DNA of 64,000 nucleotides from an uncultured Collinsella sp. Its GTDB lineage: Bacteria; Actinomycetota; Coriobacteriia; Coriobacteriales; Coriobacteriaceae. A program made the position numbers and the translations under genes. Location: the NCBI GenBank assembly GCA_900541245.1, contig UQIS01000003.1, positions 18,662 through 82,661 of the forward strand, in the 5' to 3' direction. The notes beneath the pieces are model-generated. The model was not told the origin of the DNA and ran no database searches. It saw only the letters and a list, made by a program, of their open reading frames with translations. Position 1 is the first letter of the stretch, and each line of letters opens with the position of its first letter. Shown in pieces: positions 16,030-25,326 of this stretch.

Positions 16030-19000
16030 CTACCGACGTTTGGTGAACTCGAACACGCCGACGATGGCGAGACCGATGACGCCGGCGGCAACGCCAACAA
16101 TGGCGAGCGGGTTGGCGCCAGTCTCCTGCTCGGAAGCACTAGAGGGCTTCTTAGCAGTGGTCGTGGAAGCAGCACCCGTATCGGACTTGGAATCGGACTT
16201 CTTGTCGGACTTGCTGTCCTTCTTGTCAGACTTCTTGCCAGACTTCTTCTCGTCCTTCTTATCGGACTTATCGGAGTCCTTCTTGTTGGACTTGTTGTCC
16301 TTGGTCTCGGTCTTGGTCGACACCGTCGTCTTGGTCATCGGCTTATGACCCGGAGCGACAGCGCCGCCAGTCTGCTGGCCCTTCGTGCCGGAGCCGGAAC
16401 CCGTGCCCGTGCCAGCGCCAGCACCGGAACCGTTGCCAGCGCCACCATTGCCGCCATTGGAGCCAGAACCGCCATTGCCGCCAGGGTTAACAGCATTCTT
16501 GGTCCACTTGGCATACAGCGTCAGATCGGCCGTTACCGGCGTACTGAAGTCATACGCCTGCGTGCAAGCCTCATCGGTATACCAACCGCCGAAAGTGTAG
16601 CCATCGCGCGTCGGATCGGCCGGCTTGACCAGCTTGCCATCGGCCGTAGCAACAAACTTAGTGTCGCAAGCAGACCCGCCGTTGGAATTAAAGGCAACCG
16701 TCCAAGACTCAACGGCCCCGAGCTTGAACAGCGTGCTCGAATCATTGATGTAGTACAGGTTGCCAGATGCATCGGCGATGACCGGAGAGTCACAGTACTG
16801 GTAATGGCCAGCCGCATCATAAATCTGCGTCGCCTCTGCATCGCCGAGCGTATAGCGATACACGCCACCACCAGCAGAGTAGTTGACGTAATCCTTGCTA
16901 TCCGCGCTGTTAACGGTGAAGTACACATGGGTCTTGCCGCCCTGAACGCTCACCAGCGGAGTAGCAGCAATACCGTTGAGGCCAGCCGGCAGCGCCTTGC
17001 CGTCGGCAGCAGCGATCATCGTGGTCTTACCCGTCTTCAGGTTATAGAGAACCAGAGCAGAGCCAGTAGCCGTCTGTCCGCCGACAATCAGATTGTCACC
17101 AGACACCGCGGGGGCGCTCAGATTATTCGTAAGGCCCAGATCAACCGTCTTCTGCTCGCTCAGTACGCCCTTCGCCGAAAGCGAAATCACATGAAGCTTT
17201 CCGTCGTGTGTCATCTGATAGAAGGTCGAACCATTAGACGGATCGGCAATGCAATCGGCATTTGCGACAGCGCCGAGCTTCATGGTCGAAACGACATCGC
17301 CCGTCGTCTTATCAATGCACTTAAGCGTGCCCGCGCTCGTAGGAACGATGGCATACTTATCCGTCAAAGCCGCACCAGTCCAGTAATAGCCCTCGGCAGG
17401 GTCGATGTTCTGCCAAGAAACTTCGCCCGTGGCAATCTTAATGCGTGCAAAGGAGCCGTTGCCGTAGGTCGCGTTGTAATTCTCGTCATACGAAATATCG
17501 ACCGAGCCTACATAGACGTACTCGCCGTCCGAAACGACGGTGCAGGAGCTCTGCGTCAAGTCCGTCAAACCAGGCGTCAGCCACTTGCAGATCAGCTTGT
17601 CTGCAGTAATCGCCTGGACCGCACCGCCGTTGAGCGGAACGATGATAAGGCCATTGGTATAGATCGGACGAGAAGTATAGCTCACCTTGGAGGCAAGCGG
17701 CGCAGAGGCAACCTTTTTGCCCGTGGACGAATCGATCTTAATGAGCTCGTTCTCGGTCGCGATATACACAAAGCCGTTAGCGATGACAGGCTCGCTGCAG
17801 TTGGCATACTGCTGACCAGACTCGGCCTTCCAATCGAAGGCCCACTTAAGACCGGCGGCCTGCGCAGGCGTCTTGGCATCCGTTACGGTCGAACCGTTGC
17901 CACTGTTGCCGTAGCCGGCCCACTCGGCATCCCAATCAGGGGTCGTCGCGCTCGGGTCCACGACAATCTTGTCGGGATCGGGCATGGCCGAATCGTCGGT
18001 GGTATAGGCAAGCGTAACCTTATCGCCGCTCTTGAGCGTAATCTGATTGGCGCAGAGTAAGGAGGGCTCTCCGTTGATATACAGGTGCCAATATTTATTG
18101 GTCGCAGCATCCCAGGCATACGGCTTGTGATCGAACGGCGAGTTGATGGAATTGAGGAACCAGTACTCACCACTCTGGGAGCCGTTGTACGTAACGCCCT
18201 TGGCCTTCAGGACCGTCTCAATAAGGTTCTGGGCAGTAGAGCCTTCGGGCAGAGAAACATTGCTTGCCGAGCCCCAACGAGTATTGTTGCCGTTGACATC
18301 GGGACCGATAACATCGACAGACCCAAGAACCTGGCCAGGAAGGGCATCGGCGTCAGCACCATACATAAAGGTGACGGCATCGCCCTCTTGGAGCTCGTAG
18401 ACACCGGCGCCAACGTCGGCGAACTTGCCATTTACGTAGAAGCGCCAATAGCTATTAGTCGCAGCATCCCAGCCATAGGACTTACCATCGAACGGCGAAG
18501 TAATGCCGTTGAGGAACCAGCCCCAAGACGATTCGCCAGCATCGAGAGTAAGGCCGGTCTGCTCAAGGAGATCCTTGGCAGTAGAGCCCGACTTGAGACT
18601 CGTCTGGCCCGTCGAAGCCCAAACCTGCTGCTTGCCGTCCTTGTCCTTACCGAGGACCTGAACGGAAGCATGGACGGAATCAGACGGCAACTGGTCGCCC
18701 CAGCCACCGTAGAACCACGTAACGGTATCACCAGCATGAATGGTGACATTGTCTGCCGTGTAGTCGCTCGACTTGCCGTTGATGAACAGCTGCCAATAGG
18801 TCGAATAATCTTGGGGCGTACCCAGCTCAACACCGTTGTACTTAAGGCTCAGAATGAAGGAGCCAGCAGCAACGGCGTCGATGTCATTCGCCTCAAGCGC
18901 GACCTTCGTAAGGTCAAGTGCGCTCGAGCCGGACGTCACCACATACTGCGCGTTATCGACCCAAGTCTGGGTCTTGCCCTGGGCATCGCGACCAATGACG

Positions 19001-19824
19001 GTCACATTTGCGGCAACCTGGTCCTTAACGACAGGGGACGCGCTACCAGCCGTATAGGCAAACTCAATCTTCTGCCCCTGGGTGAGCTTGACGCTGCTCG
19101 CACCAACCGAGGAAGACGCGCCGTCGACGAACAGCTGCCAGAAGGCATAAGTCGTCGGATCGTAGGCAAGCGTGCGACCATCGCTCGGGGATGTGATGCT
19201 TTCGAGGTAGAAACCGTATGCCGTGTTCGGTTCGTACTTCGCCTTGAAGCCCGTCTTCTCCTGCAGCTTAACGAAGGCATCCGCAGCCGTCGCGCCCTCG
19301 TCGAGCTTGAGTTGCGTAGGTGCCACCCAGGTCTGAGCCTTGCCGTCGGCATCGGTGCCGATAATCGAGAACGAGACCTCGACTTGCTTCTTGGCGACAT
19401 CGCCGGTTTCTGTCGGGTTCTCTGTCTGGACGGCAGCCGCGGCGGCAGATCCTGCTTGGCCAGCGGATACCGTCGAAGACTGCTCGCTCGTAGCAGGGCT
19501 CTCCCCCGTCGCCGAGCCTTCGTCGCCAGTTGCCGCCTCTGTAGTGGCGGCACTAGCTGCAGGCGCGCTTCCGAAATCCGAAACCTCGGCGCCGCTCTGC
19601 TCAGCGGCACCACCCGCAAGCGCTGCGTCCTCGTCCGGCGTCGTAGCCTGAGCCACAGCCTCGGCAATGCCCTCGGCGCCCTCGGCCCACAGCTGAGCCG
19701 GCGTGGTGCCAAAGGCCATCGCGAAGGCCAGGAATGCCACCAGGCCGCGCTTGGCTACGCCGCGTGCAATCGCGCCACGGCGATGCAGCGAGGCGCGCTC
19801 GCGCTCGTCCTCAAACATATCCAT
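16030..19824 (-). CDS. Large surface protein: four DUF4430 (transcobalamin-like) domains plus beta-propeller
   Basis: A 1264-residue wall-associated protein. The signal peptide is about 1-47. Four tandem DUF4430 modules follow at about 145-262, 268-380, 385-495 and 500-610, each with the hallmark aromatic strand (FWQLFVDG, YWQLFING, YWRFYVNG, YWHLYING). Residues 655-1040 form a PQQ-like beta-propeller with repeated ITADKLICKW-type and IKIATGEVSW-type blades. An InlB-type repeat (about 1040-1110, GYTFGGWYTDEAC) follows, then a Gly-rich and a Lys/Ser/Asp linker, and a final membrane helix with FTKRR. A cobalamin riboswitch precedes the gene. The role in binding corrinoids at the surface is inference from DUF4430 plus the riboswitch. 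Confidence 0.88.
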   Translation of the reverse strand: MDMFEDERERASLHRRGAIARGVAKRGLVAFLAFAMAFGTTPAQLWAEGAEGIAEAVAQATTPDEDAALAGGAAEQSGAEVSDFGSAPAASAATTEAATGDEGSATGESPATSEQSSTVSAGQAGSAAAAAVQTENPTETGDVAKKQVEVSFSIIGTDADGKAQTWVAPTQLKLDEGATAADAFVKLQEKTGFKAKYEPNTAYGFYLESITSPSDGRTLAYDPTTYAFWQLFVDGASSSVGASSVKLTQGQKIEFAYTAGSASPVVKDQVAANVTVIGRDAQGKTQTWVDNAQYVVTSGSSALDLTKVALEANDIDAVAAGSFILSLKYNGVELGTPQDYSTYWQLFINGKSSDYTADNVTIHAGDTVTWFYGGWGDQLPSDSVHASVQVLGKDKDGKQQVWASTGQTSLKSGSTAKDLLEQTGLTLDAGESSWGWFLNGITSPFDGKSYGWDAATNSYWRFYVNGKFADVGAGVYELQEGDAVTFMYGADADALPGQVLGSVDVIGPDVNGNNTRWGSASNVSLPEGSTAQNLIETVLKAKGVTYNGSQSGEYWFLNSINSPFDHKPYAWDAATNKYWHLYINGEPSLLCANQITLKSGDKVTLAYTTDDSAMPDPDKIVVDPSATTPDWDAEWAGYGNSGNGSTVTDAKTPAQAAGLKWAFDWKAESGQQYANCSEPVIANGFVYIATENELIKIDSSTGKKVASAPLASKVSYTSRPIYTNGLIIVPLNGGAVQAITADKLICKWLTPGLTDLTQSSCTVVSDGEYVYVGSVDISYDENYNATYGNGSFARIKIATGEVSWQNIDPAEGYYWTGAALTDKYAIVPTSAGTLKCIDKTTGDVVSTMKLGAVANADCIADPSNGSTFYQMTHDGKLHVISLSAKGVLSEQKTVDLGLTNNLSAPAVSGDNLIVGGQTATGSALVLYNLKTGKTTMIAAADGKALPAGLNGIAATPLVSVQGGKTHVYFTVNSADSKDYVNYSAGGGVYRYTLGDAEATQIYDAAGHYQYCDSPVIADASGNLYYINDSSTLFKLGAVESWTVAFNSNGGSACDTKFVATADGKLVKPADPTRDGYTFGGWYTDEACTQAYDFSTPVTADLTLYAKWTKNAVNPGGNGGSGSNGGNGGAGNGSGAGAGTGTGSGSGTKGQQTGGAVAPGHKPMTKTTVSTKTETKDNKSNKKDSDKSDKKDEKKSGKKSDKKDSKSDKKSDSKSDTGAASTTTAKKPSSASEQETGANPLAIVGVAAGVIGLAIVGVFEFTKRR

Positions 19825-19989
19825 TTGTCCCCATTGTCTGTACTTGGAGCATTGCCCAGCGGCTGCCCCACGTCATCGCGCATGTTACGCTCGAGTTCCC
19901 CCATCGGGGTCCCCCTTCCCTCCAGAGCCCTATGCACACCGGCGGCATACGCCGCAGCCGCATGCAAGATGGGAGGCGATCCGACTTAA

Positions 19990-20160
19990 CCTTAACGGCT
20001 CAGGCGCGTCGTCCGATCTGCGACGCGAACATCCCGAGCCAAGAGGAATTACGGTTACTGGTACAGCCGGGGACTTGCACCCCGATTCTCCCAAACGCGC
20101 AGGAAAACCGCGCGTTCGTGCGTCTCCGCACCACCATCTAGGCCATCGATTATTACCGTC
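19990..20160 (-). promoter_or_regulatory. Cobalamin riboswitch
   Basis: Read on the minus strand from about 20160. The conserved core GGGAGAATCGGGGTGCAAG (about 20074-20092) is followed by TCCCCGGCTGTACCAGTAAC and CGTAA, matching the class consensus GGGAA..GGTG..AA.TCC and the following GTACC..AAC.GTAA. Flanking arms (GCGCGGTTTTCCTGCGCG, then GACGCGCCTGAGCC) give the peripheral helices. It lies in the 430-bp gap before the DUF4430/propeller gene and should lower its expression when cobalamin is plentiful. Downstream, around 19895-19920, G-rich and CCCC tracts could form the expression platform. Confidence 0.85.
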
Positions 20161-20254
20161 AAAATGGTATCACGCAAAAGGGCCCCGCACACAGGCGAAG
20201 CCCAAGGTAAAAGCTATTGTTTGCGATAGGAAAATGCGGTGACGGTCGCAGCCT

Positions 20255-22018
20255 CTAGTGTTTGCCGCCGTGGCTGTTGAGCCAGATATTGCGGCCCAGC
20301 ATAAGCGCCAGCACCAGCGCGCTCACGTAGCCCATAAAGCCAATGACCGGGATACCGAACACAACCGGCTCGATGCGTGCGTAGTACACCACCGACGAAC
20401 CGATAAACAGGCCGGCGATAACGATAGCCATCGACATGCGGTCGATAATTCCGCCCAGCTGTCGCAGCGCCTTATCGCTGCTCATGATCTGCGTGTTCAC
20501 CTTAAGCTGGCCGCGCGTAAGCATGCGCGAAGCCAAGCCCAGATACTCAGCCGCCTCGAGCGAGCCTTTTGCCGCGCGATAGCTGCTCGCGGCAAGATCG
20601 CGCCCCATTTCGCGGACGCGCGCATAGGCGCTCTTCTCGTTTTTGATGTGCGCCTGGATAATCTGAATCATGTTGACGTTGGGCATGTACTCGGTCAGCA
20701 GGCCCTCGAGCGTCACCATGCCGCGGGCGAACATCGTCACCACGCTCGGCAGCTCAACGTCGTTTTTGCGCGCCAAATTTAGCAGCGAGGTCAAAAACTC
20801 GCCGATATCAAGATCCTTAAGGTCGAGACCCGCAAAGTCGGCGACGATAAAGTCCAAGTCGGACAAAAAGGCCGAATGGTCGAGCTCGGCCGAGTCGCCG
20901 CGCGTCACGGCAAAGCGCATAAGCGAATCCTTGAGCTTGGGCACGTCGCCCTCGGCCACGGCGAAAATCATGTCCTTGACGATACCGCGGTCGTGGCTCG
21001 ACATGCGCCCAACCATGCCCAGGTCGATAAAGTAGACGATACCGTCCTTGAGAATGATGTTTCCCGCATGCGGGTCGGCATTGAAAAAGCCGTCATCGAG
21101 CACCTGCGTCGAATAGTCCTCGACAATCGCCGAGCCGATCTTTTCCAGGTCATAGCCCTCGGCCACCAGGCGCTCGGGATCGGCAATGGAGATGCCGTCA
21201 ATGTAGTCCATAACCACGACGTGCTCGGTGCAAAGGTCCAAGTAGGATTTGGGACACGACACGCCATGGACGCTCTTATGGAACTCATAGAAATCGTTGA
21301 GGTTTTTGGCCTCGGCCAAAAAGTTGGTCTCCTCGCGAAACGAAGTCCACAGCTCTTCGACCACACCGTGCAGATCAACAAACTGATCGGTGTTGACAAA
21401 CTTTGAGACGATGCGCACCACCGAGCGAATGATGTCGATGTCCTGTGCCATGACCTGTTGCGCGCCGGGGCGCTGCACCTTAACGGCCACGTCCTCGCCC
21501 GTCACCAGGCGGGCACGGTGTACCTGCGCGAGCGACGCGCTTCCGAGCGGGTTGGGGTCAATCGCGTCGAACATCTGCCCCAAGCGCTGGCCGTATTCCT
21601 CTTCCAGACAGCGGAGCACTACCTCATACGGCACCGGCTCTACGTCAGAGCACAGGCGACGCAGCTCGTCGCAAAACCGCTGCGGCAAAATCTCGGAGCG
21701 GTTGGCCAGAATCTGCCCCATCTTGACGAACATGGGGCCGAGCTCTTCGAGCAGGCGGCGCAGGCGAACCGGCGTGAGGTTATCCCACACGCGGTACTTT
21801 TTGACCAGGCGAACGATCTGCCCAATGCGTTCACGACGACCTGCCGGCGTGAGCTGGTATTCCTCGTCCGGCGCCATCGCGTCGGGCTCTTCGGGGACCA
21901 TATCGACAGCGCGCGGCTTCTTGCGAGCGCCCGAGACAGCGGCATCGACCTCATCGACAACCGCCGCCTCGTCACCCAAGGGATCTAGATTGTTGTAATC
22001 GGTAGTGGAATCTGCCAT
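20255..22018 (-). CDS. ABC1/UbiB (AarF)-family atypical kinase
   Basis: A 587-residue membrane-linked protein of the UbiB/ADCK family, atypical ATPases that help handle isoprenoid lipids. Visible motifs are the KxGQ motif in MFVKMGQILANR, the alanine-rich ATP loop LGSASLAQVHRA, AVKVQRPG, DPHAGN and the metal motif IDLGMVG. Two hydrophobic helices near the C-terminus (AIVIAGLFIGSS, ALVLALMLGRN) anchor it. The first 70 residues are acidic and variable. It starts 8 bp after the phasin-like gene, so the two are co-transcribed. Quinone biosynthesis genes are absent from the window, so its substrate here is unknown. Confidence 0.92.
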   Translation of the reverse strand: MADSTTDYNNLDPLGDEAAVVDEVDAAVSGARKKPRAVDMVPEEPDAMAPDEEYQLTPAGRRERIGQIVRLVKKYRVWDNLTPVRLRRLLEELGPMFVKMGQILANRSEILPQRFCDELRRLCSDVEPVPYEVVLRCLEEEYGQRLGQMFDAIDPNPLGSASLAQVHRARLVTGEDVAVKVQRPGAQQVMAQDIDIIRSVVRIVSKFVNTDQFVDLHGVVEELWTSFREETNFLAEAKNLNDFYEFHKSVHGVSCPKSYLDLCTEHVVVMDYIDGISIADPERLVAEGYDLEKIGSAIVEDYSTQVLDDGFFNADPHAGNIILKDGIVYFIDLGMVGRMSSHDRGIVKDMIFAVAEGDVPKLKDSLMRFAVTRGDSAELDHSAFLSDLDFIVADFAGLDLKDLDIGEFLTSLLNLARKNDVELPSVVTMFARGMVTLEGLLTEYMPNVNMIQIIQAHIKNEKSAYARVREMGRDLAASSYRAAKGSLEAAEYLGLASRMLTRGQLKVNTQIMSSDKALRQLGGIIDRMSMAIVIAGLFIGSSVVYYARIEPVVFGIPVIGFMGYVSALVLALMLGRNIWLNSHGGKH

Positions 22019-22026
22019 CTGCGCTG

Positions 22027-22443
22027 CTACTCGGCCTCTTCGGTGCCCTCTGCGTCGTCGGGCTCAACGGACTCGACGGGCACCGAGGTCACGTTGTCCT
22101 CGACCGAATCGACGATGTCGCGCACATGGGCCAAAAAGGCCGTGCGCTCGGGGGCGGTCATAATGCGGACGCGGGCCAGGATGAGCTCGTCGAGCACGCG
22201 CTGCGCCGCAGTCTCACCCTGCATGCCCAGGCGCTCGGTAAGGTCGGAGATGGTGCCACCCGCCTGCTCAAACATGTCGGACACGCTGCGGGCGATATCG
22301 GGGGCGCCGGCGTCCTTGCGCACCTGCTCGCCCTTGGTATTGAGGTCGTCGAGGACCTTCTTGCCGCCCTCGACGGCAACGGCAGCGGCGCCGAAGCCCA
22401 CGTTGATGGCACCGTTAACAAGCTGATCGAATTTCATAACCAT
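22027..22443 (-). CDS. Phasin-like helical protein
   Basis: A 138-residue protein, mostly amphipathic helix, with an acidic tail. The pattern VAVEGGKKVLDDLNTKGEQV, then DMFEQAGG, DLTERLG and VLDEL, resembles phasin/PhaI-type or apolipoprotein-like helical proteins that often precede UbiB-family kinases in actinobacteria. The ATG at 22443 has GGAG 6 nt upstream. It is followed 8 bp later by the UbiB-type kinase, so a joint role at membranes or lipid surfaces is plausible. No enzymatic motif is seen. Confidence 0.65.
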   Translation of the reverse strand: MVMKFDQLVNGAINVGFGAAAVAVEGGKKVLDDLNTKGEQVRKDAGAPDIARSVSDMFEQAGGTISDLTERLGMQGETAAQRVLDELILARVRIMTAPERTAFLAHVRDIVDSVEDNVTSVPVESVEPDDAEGTEEAE

Positions 22444-22534
22444 GGCTGGCTCCAATCATGAACAACTACATTGGACTTCTTGTACCCAAGATTGGGTGAA
22501 CGACACAAAATCGTTTGTCGCCGGGATAGAAATC

Positions 22535-22571
22535 GAGCGGGGCAAATCCTTTGACGGCGTTTGCCCCGCTC
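22535..22571 (-). terminator. Hairpin after the C69 dipeptidase gene
   Basis: GAGCGGGGCAAA (22535-22546) and TTTGCCCCGCTC (22560-22571) form a perfect 12-bp stem 20 nt after the stop codon. On the minus strand only GATTTC follows, so the T-tract is weak. Confidence 0.65.
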
Positions 22572-22590
22572 GTTCGCTGCAATACAGCTT

Positions 22591-24114
22591 TTACCTTACG
22601 TTGTCATTCATCGCGAAGGAGTTCTTCATGGCGCAGCTCGTGGTGTAGAGCACCTTGCCCAACAGAGCATCGGTCTCCACGCGCACGAGCTCGGCAAAGG
22701 CCTCGTTGGCGCGGGCGAGCTCGGCGGGCGCCTCGGCCTCGGGCAGCGCGGCCACAACGGCATCGACGTCGTGGATCTGCTTGTGGCCCATGCCACCGAC
22801 TTTCTCCTGGTAGTCCTCGACCGCGCGACCGCACTCATGGAAGCGGACGTCGGCCAGCGCGCCGATCAGGCGGTTGGCCCAGTAGAAATTCTCGGACGTC
22901 ACGCGAGCCTGCGTGTCGGCGTAGTACTCGGGCATGGTCTCGACATTGGCGTACAGCGGCACGAGCGCGTTAAACGAGTTAGAGCCAAACGCCATCCACT
23001 GCACGGCGCGATACGCCGGCTGCGCATAGGGGCGCAGCTGCAGCACGGCAAGCTGGCTGTTGCGGTTGATGCCGATGGGACGATAGGCGCCGCGCGTGGC
23101 GGGCGTGCCCTTGCTGCCGTAGCAGTCGTACTCCGTACCCTGGTAGTGGCTCGAAAGCACGTACTTGATATCCTCGATGGTCACCTTGCGCTCGGGCACG
23201 CGGCTCCAGGGGATATCGTCGCTCTCGGGCGTGTAGTCGGCCTCGGGACCGTCCCACACATCGCTGGGGTTGAGACAGCGCTGCATATACCAGGCACGCG
23301 GCGTGTTGTAGACGTGGTCGCTGTCGCTGTGCGAGCCAAAGGCCTCGCGCGGGTTAAAGACCGCGGCGGGACCGTCGCCCTCGACGCCCAGCGTCAGGTC
23401 CAGATGCCACTCGGCCATCCAGGAGCGCAGGTCGGCGGAGCACATGTGGTCGGCCTGGGCGCCCTCGGCATCGTCCAGGTCAAAGCTATCGATACCCAGC
23501 TGGTTGGGCATGGTAACATAGGCGTCGTCGGGCACGCGCTTGGCGATCCAGTGGTGGCCGCCGATGGTCTCGAGCCACCAGATCTCGTCAACGTCACTAA
23601 AGGCGATGCCGTTGTTCTCGTAAGTGCCGTAGCGCTCGAGCAGGTCGCCCAGGACACGCACGCCGTCGCGGGCGGACTTGGCATACGGCAGCACCAGGGT
23701 CACCATGTCCTCCTCGCCCAGGCCACCGGGCTGCGCCGGAACATAGCCGTCCTCGCCCTCGTTACCCTTGGCGGGCACGTAGTCCACGAGCGGATCGGCG
23801 CCGCGGACGCGCTCGTTGGTGGTAAGCGTCTCGGTTGCGGACATGCCAACATTGAGCTCATTGAAGCCGGCCTCGGCCCAAATGCCATGACCCGGGACAA
23901 CGTCGGGGACGCTTGTGTAACGCATGGGATTATCGGGCAGCTCAACGGTCAGGTGGCTCAGAACGCTCGTGTAGACACGCGGCTGCTCATCGGGGTGTAC
24001 CACGCGCATGCGCTTTGGCTCAAACACCCCGTTGGACGAGTCCTCATTGCGGGCGACAAGCGTCGACCCGTCGTAGCTCGCGTTCTTACCAACCAAAATC
24101 GTTGTGCACGGCAT
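22591..24114 (-). CDS. C69-family dipeptidase (PepD type)
   Basis: A 507-residue Ntn-hydrolase that cleaves dipeptides. The family start CTTILVGKNASYDGSTLVAR is present, with the nucleophile cysteine at residue 3 after Met-Pro. Further family blocks are NEDSSNGVFEPK, DEIWWLETIGGHHW and PRAWYMQRCL. The length matches the family (about 470-510). The ATG at 24114 is preferred: AGGAGG lies 6 nt upstream, while the ATG at 24120 abuts it. No signal peptide is seen, so it is cytosolic. A hairpin terminator follows. Confidence 0.93.
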   Translation of the reverse strand: MPCTTILVGKNASYDGSTLVARNEDSSNGVFEPKRMRVVHPDEQPRVYTSVLSHLTVELPDNPMRYTSVPDVVPGHGIWAEAGFNELNVGMSATETLTTNERVRGADPLVDYVPAKGNEGEDGYVPAQPGGLGEEDMVTLVLPYAKSARDGVRVLGDLLERYGTYENNGIAFSDVDEIWWLETIGGHHWIAKRVPDDAYVTMPNQLGIDSFDLDDAEGAQADHMCSADLRSWMAEWHLDLTLGVEGDGPAAVFNPREAFGSHSDSDHVYNTPRAWYMQRCLNPSDVWDGPEADYTPESDDIPWSRVPERKVTIEDIKYVLSSHYQGTEYDCYGSKGTPATRGAYRPIGINRNSQLAVLQLRPYAQPAYRAVQWMAFGSNSFNALVPLYANVETMPEYYADTQARVTSENFYWANRLIGALADVRFHECGRAVEDYQEKVGGMGHKQIHDVDAVVAALPEAEAPAELARANEAFAELVRVETDALLGKVLYTTSCAMKNSFAMNDNVR

Positions 24115-24196
24115 GCGCATCCTCCTTGAGCGAAGAAATCAAACGGCAACAGTGTATCGCTTCGGCGCAAAAAGGGCGAAACCGCGGTCTCGGCAG

Positions 24197-24434
24197 CCCC
24201 TGTGGTCAAAAAATGCCAAATATGAGTACTGTCACCAATTTAGTAACAGCATTTTTGCTACGCATGGGTGCCGGAAGTCTACATTTGTTCAAAAATTAGA
24301 TGATGTAATTCCCCATAGGTCCAATAAAATAGGCTCTCTATCGATAATAAATATCGTTAGAGAGCCAAATTAACCTAAAATATATGTGACTATCTTGGCA
24401 ACACTACTCATATTTGGCATTTTTTGTCCACGGG
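24197..24434. repeat. AT-rich 238-bp inverted-repeat element (MITE-like)
   Basis: The ends are inverted repeats: 24197-24232 reads CCCCTGTGGTCAAAAAATGC then CAAATATGAGTA, and the reverse complement of 24401-24434 matches with three differences. The interior is strikingly AT-rich for this genome and holds a hairpin GGCTCTCTA..TAGAGAGCC (24332-24366). It fills most of the 355-bp gap between the C69 dipeptidase and folD. No open frame is visible. It may be a miniature transposable element, or two copies of a regulator site in opposite orientation. Confidence 0.6.
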
Positions 24435-24469
24435 GTATAGAACTAACCCCTCAAACAGCTTCAAAACGC

Positions 24470-25324
24470 CTATTTCGATGCGCGCTCGGCCGCTTCGATC
24501 ACGTGTTTGGCGAGAATCGCCGTTGTCACGGCGCCCACGCCGCCCGGCACGGGGGTGATGGCACCAACAACCGGCTCCGCGGCAACAAAATCGACGTCAC
24601 CCACCAGCTTGCCAGCGTCCTCATCCCAGTTAATGCCCACATCAATGATCGTCTGGTCCTCGCGAACGGCATCCACGCCAATCGTGCGCGCGCGTCCAAC
24701 GGCGGCAACCACAATATCAGCCGCACGGCACTCGGCAGCAAGGTCGCGCGTATGCGTATGGCACGTCGTCACGGTCGCATTGCGCGCCGTAAGCATGGCA
24801 GCAACAGGACGCCCGATCACCAGCGAGCGCCCGACCACAGCAACCTTAGCTCCATCCAGCTCAACGCCATAATGATCCAGCAAAGCAAGCACGGCTTCGG
24901 CTGTGCAGGGGGCAAAACCCTCACCGCGCCCCGAAAGCGTGGTGAGCAGCGAAGCCGGCGTCATGGAGTCAACGTCCTTGGCGGGATCGAGCGCTGCGGC
25001 GACGGCGTTCTCGTCAAGGCCGGCGGGCAGCGGGCGGAACATCAGACAGCCATGGACAGCCGAATCGGTATTGATGTCCTCGATGGCCGTCAACAGCTCG
25101 TCCTGCGAAACATCGGCGGGAAGCAAAACGCGACGAACCTCAATCCCCACTTTTTCACAGCGCTTGAGCGCACCGCGCTCGTAGGATAGGTCGTCCTCGC
25201 GCTCGCCCACGCGAACGATGGCGAGCGTCGGCACAACGCCGCGCTCACGCAAAGCGGCACAGCGAACAGCAAGTTCCTCGGTCAGCGCGCGAGCAACAGG
25301 AGCACCCTTCAGTAGCTCAGCCAT
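24470..25324 (-). CDS. folD: Bifunctional methylene-THF dehydrogenase / methenyl-THF cyclohydrolase FolD
   Basis: A 284-residue enzyme that interconverts 5,10-methylene-, methenyl- and 10-formyl-tetrahydrofolate. It has GCLMFRPLPAGLDE, DPAKDVDSMTP, CTAEAVLALL, VVGRSLVIGRPVAAML and the final TPVPGGVGAVTTAIL. The usual YxxxK lysine motif reads SYERGALKRCEK, and the Q of GIL(V)QLP is replaced by R. The start ATG at 25324 follows the fchA stop by 2 nt, so the pair is one operon. Together with fhs at 36.5-38.1 kb it completes formate entry into the folate pool. Confidence 0.94.
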   Translation of the reverse strand: MAELLKGAPVARALTEELAVRCAALRERGVVPTLAIVRVGEREDDLSYERGALKRCEKVGIEVRRVLLPADVSQDELLTAIEDINTDSAVHGCLMFRPLPAGLDENAVAAALDPAKDVDSMTPASLLTTLSGRGEGFAPCTAEAVLALLDHYGVELDGAKVAVVGRSLVIGRPVAAMLTARNATVTTCHTHTRDLAAECRAADIVVAAVGRARTIGVDAVREDQTIIDVGINWDEDAGKLVGDVDFVAAEPVVGAITPVPGGVGAVTTAILAKHVIEAAERASK

Positions 25325-25326
25325 GG

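Noticed and set aside
15946..19989. Two long plus-strand frames antisense to the DUF4430/propeller genes
   Set aside because: Arg/Ile/Leu-rich low-quality sequence opposite a gene with obvious domains, signal peptide and riboswitch.
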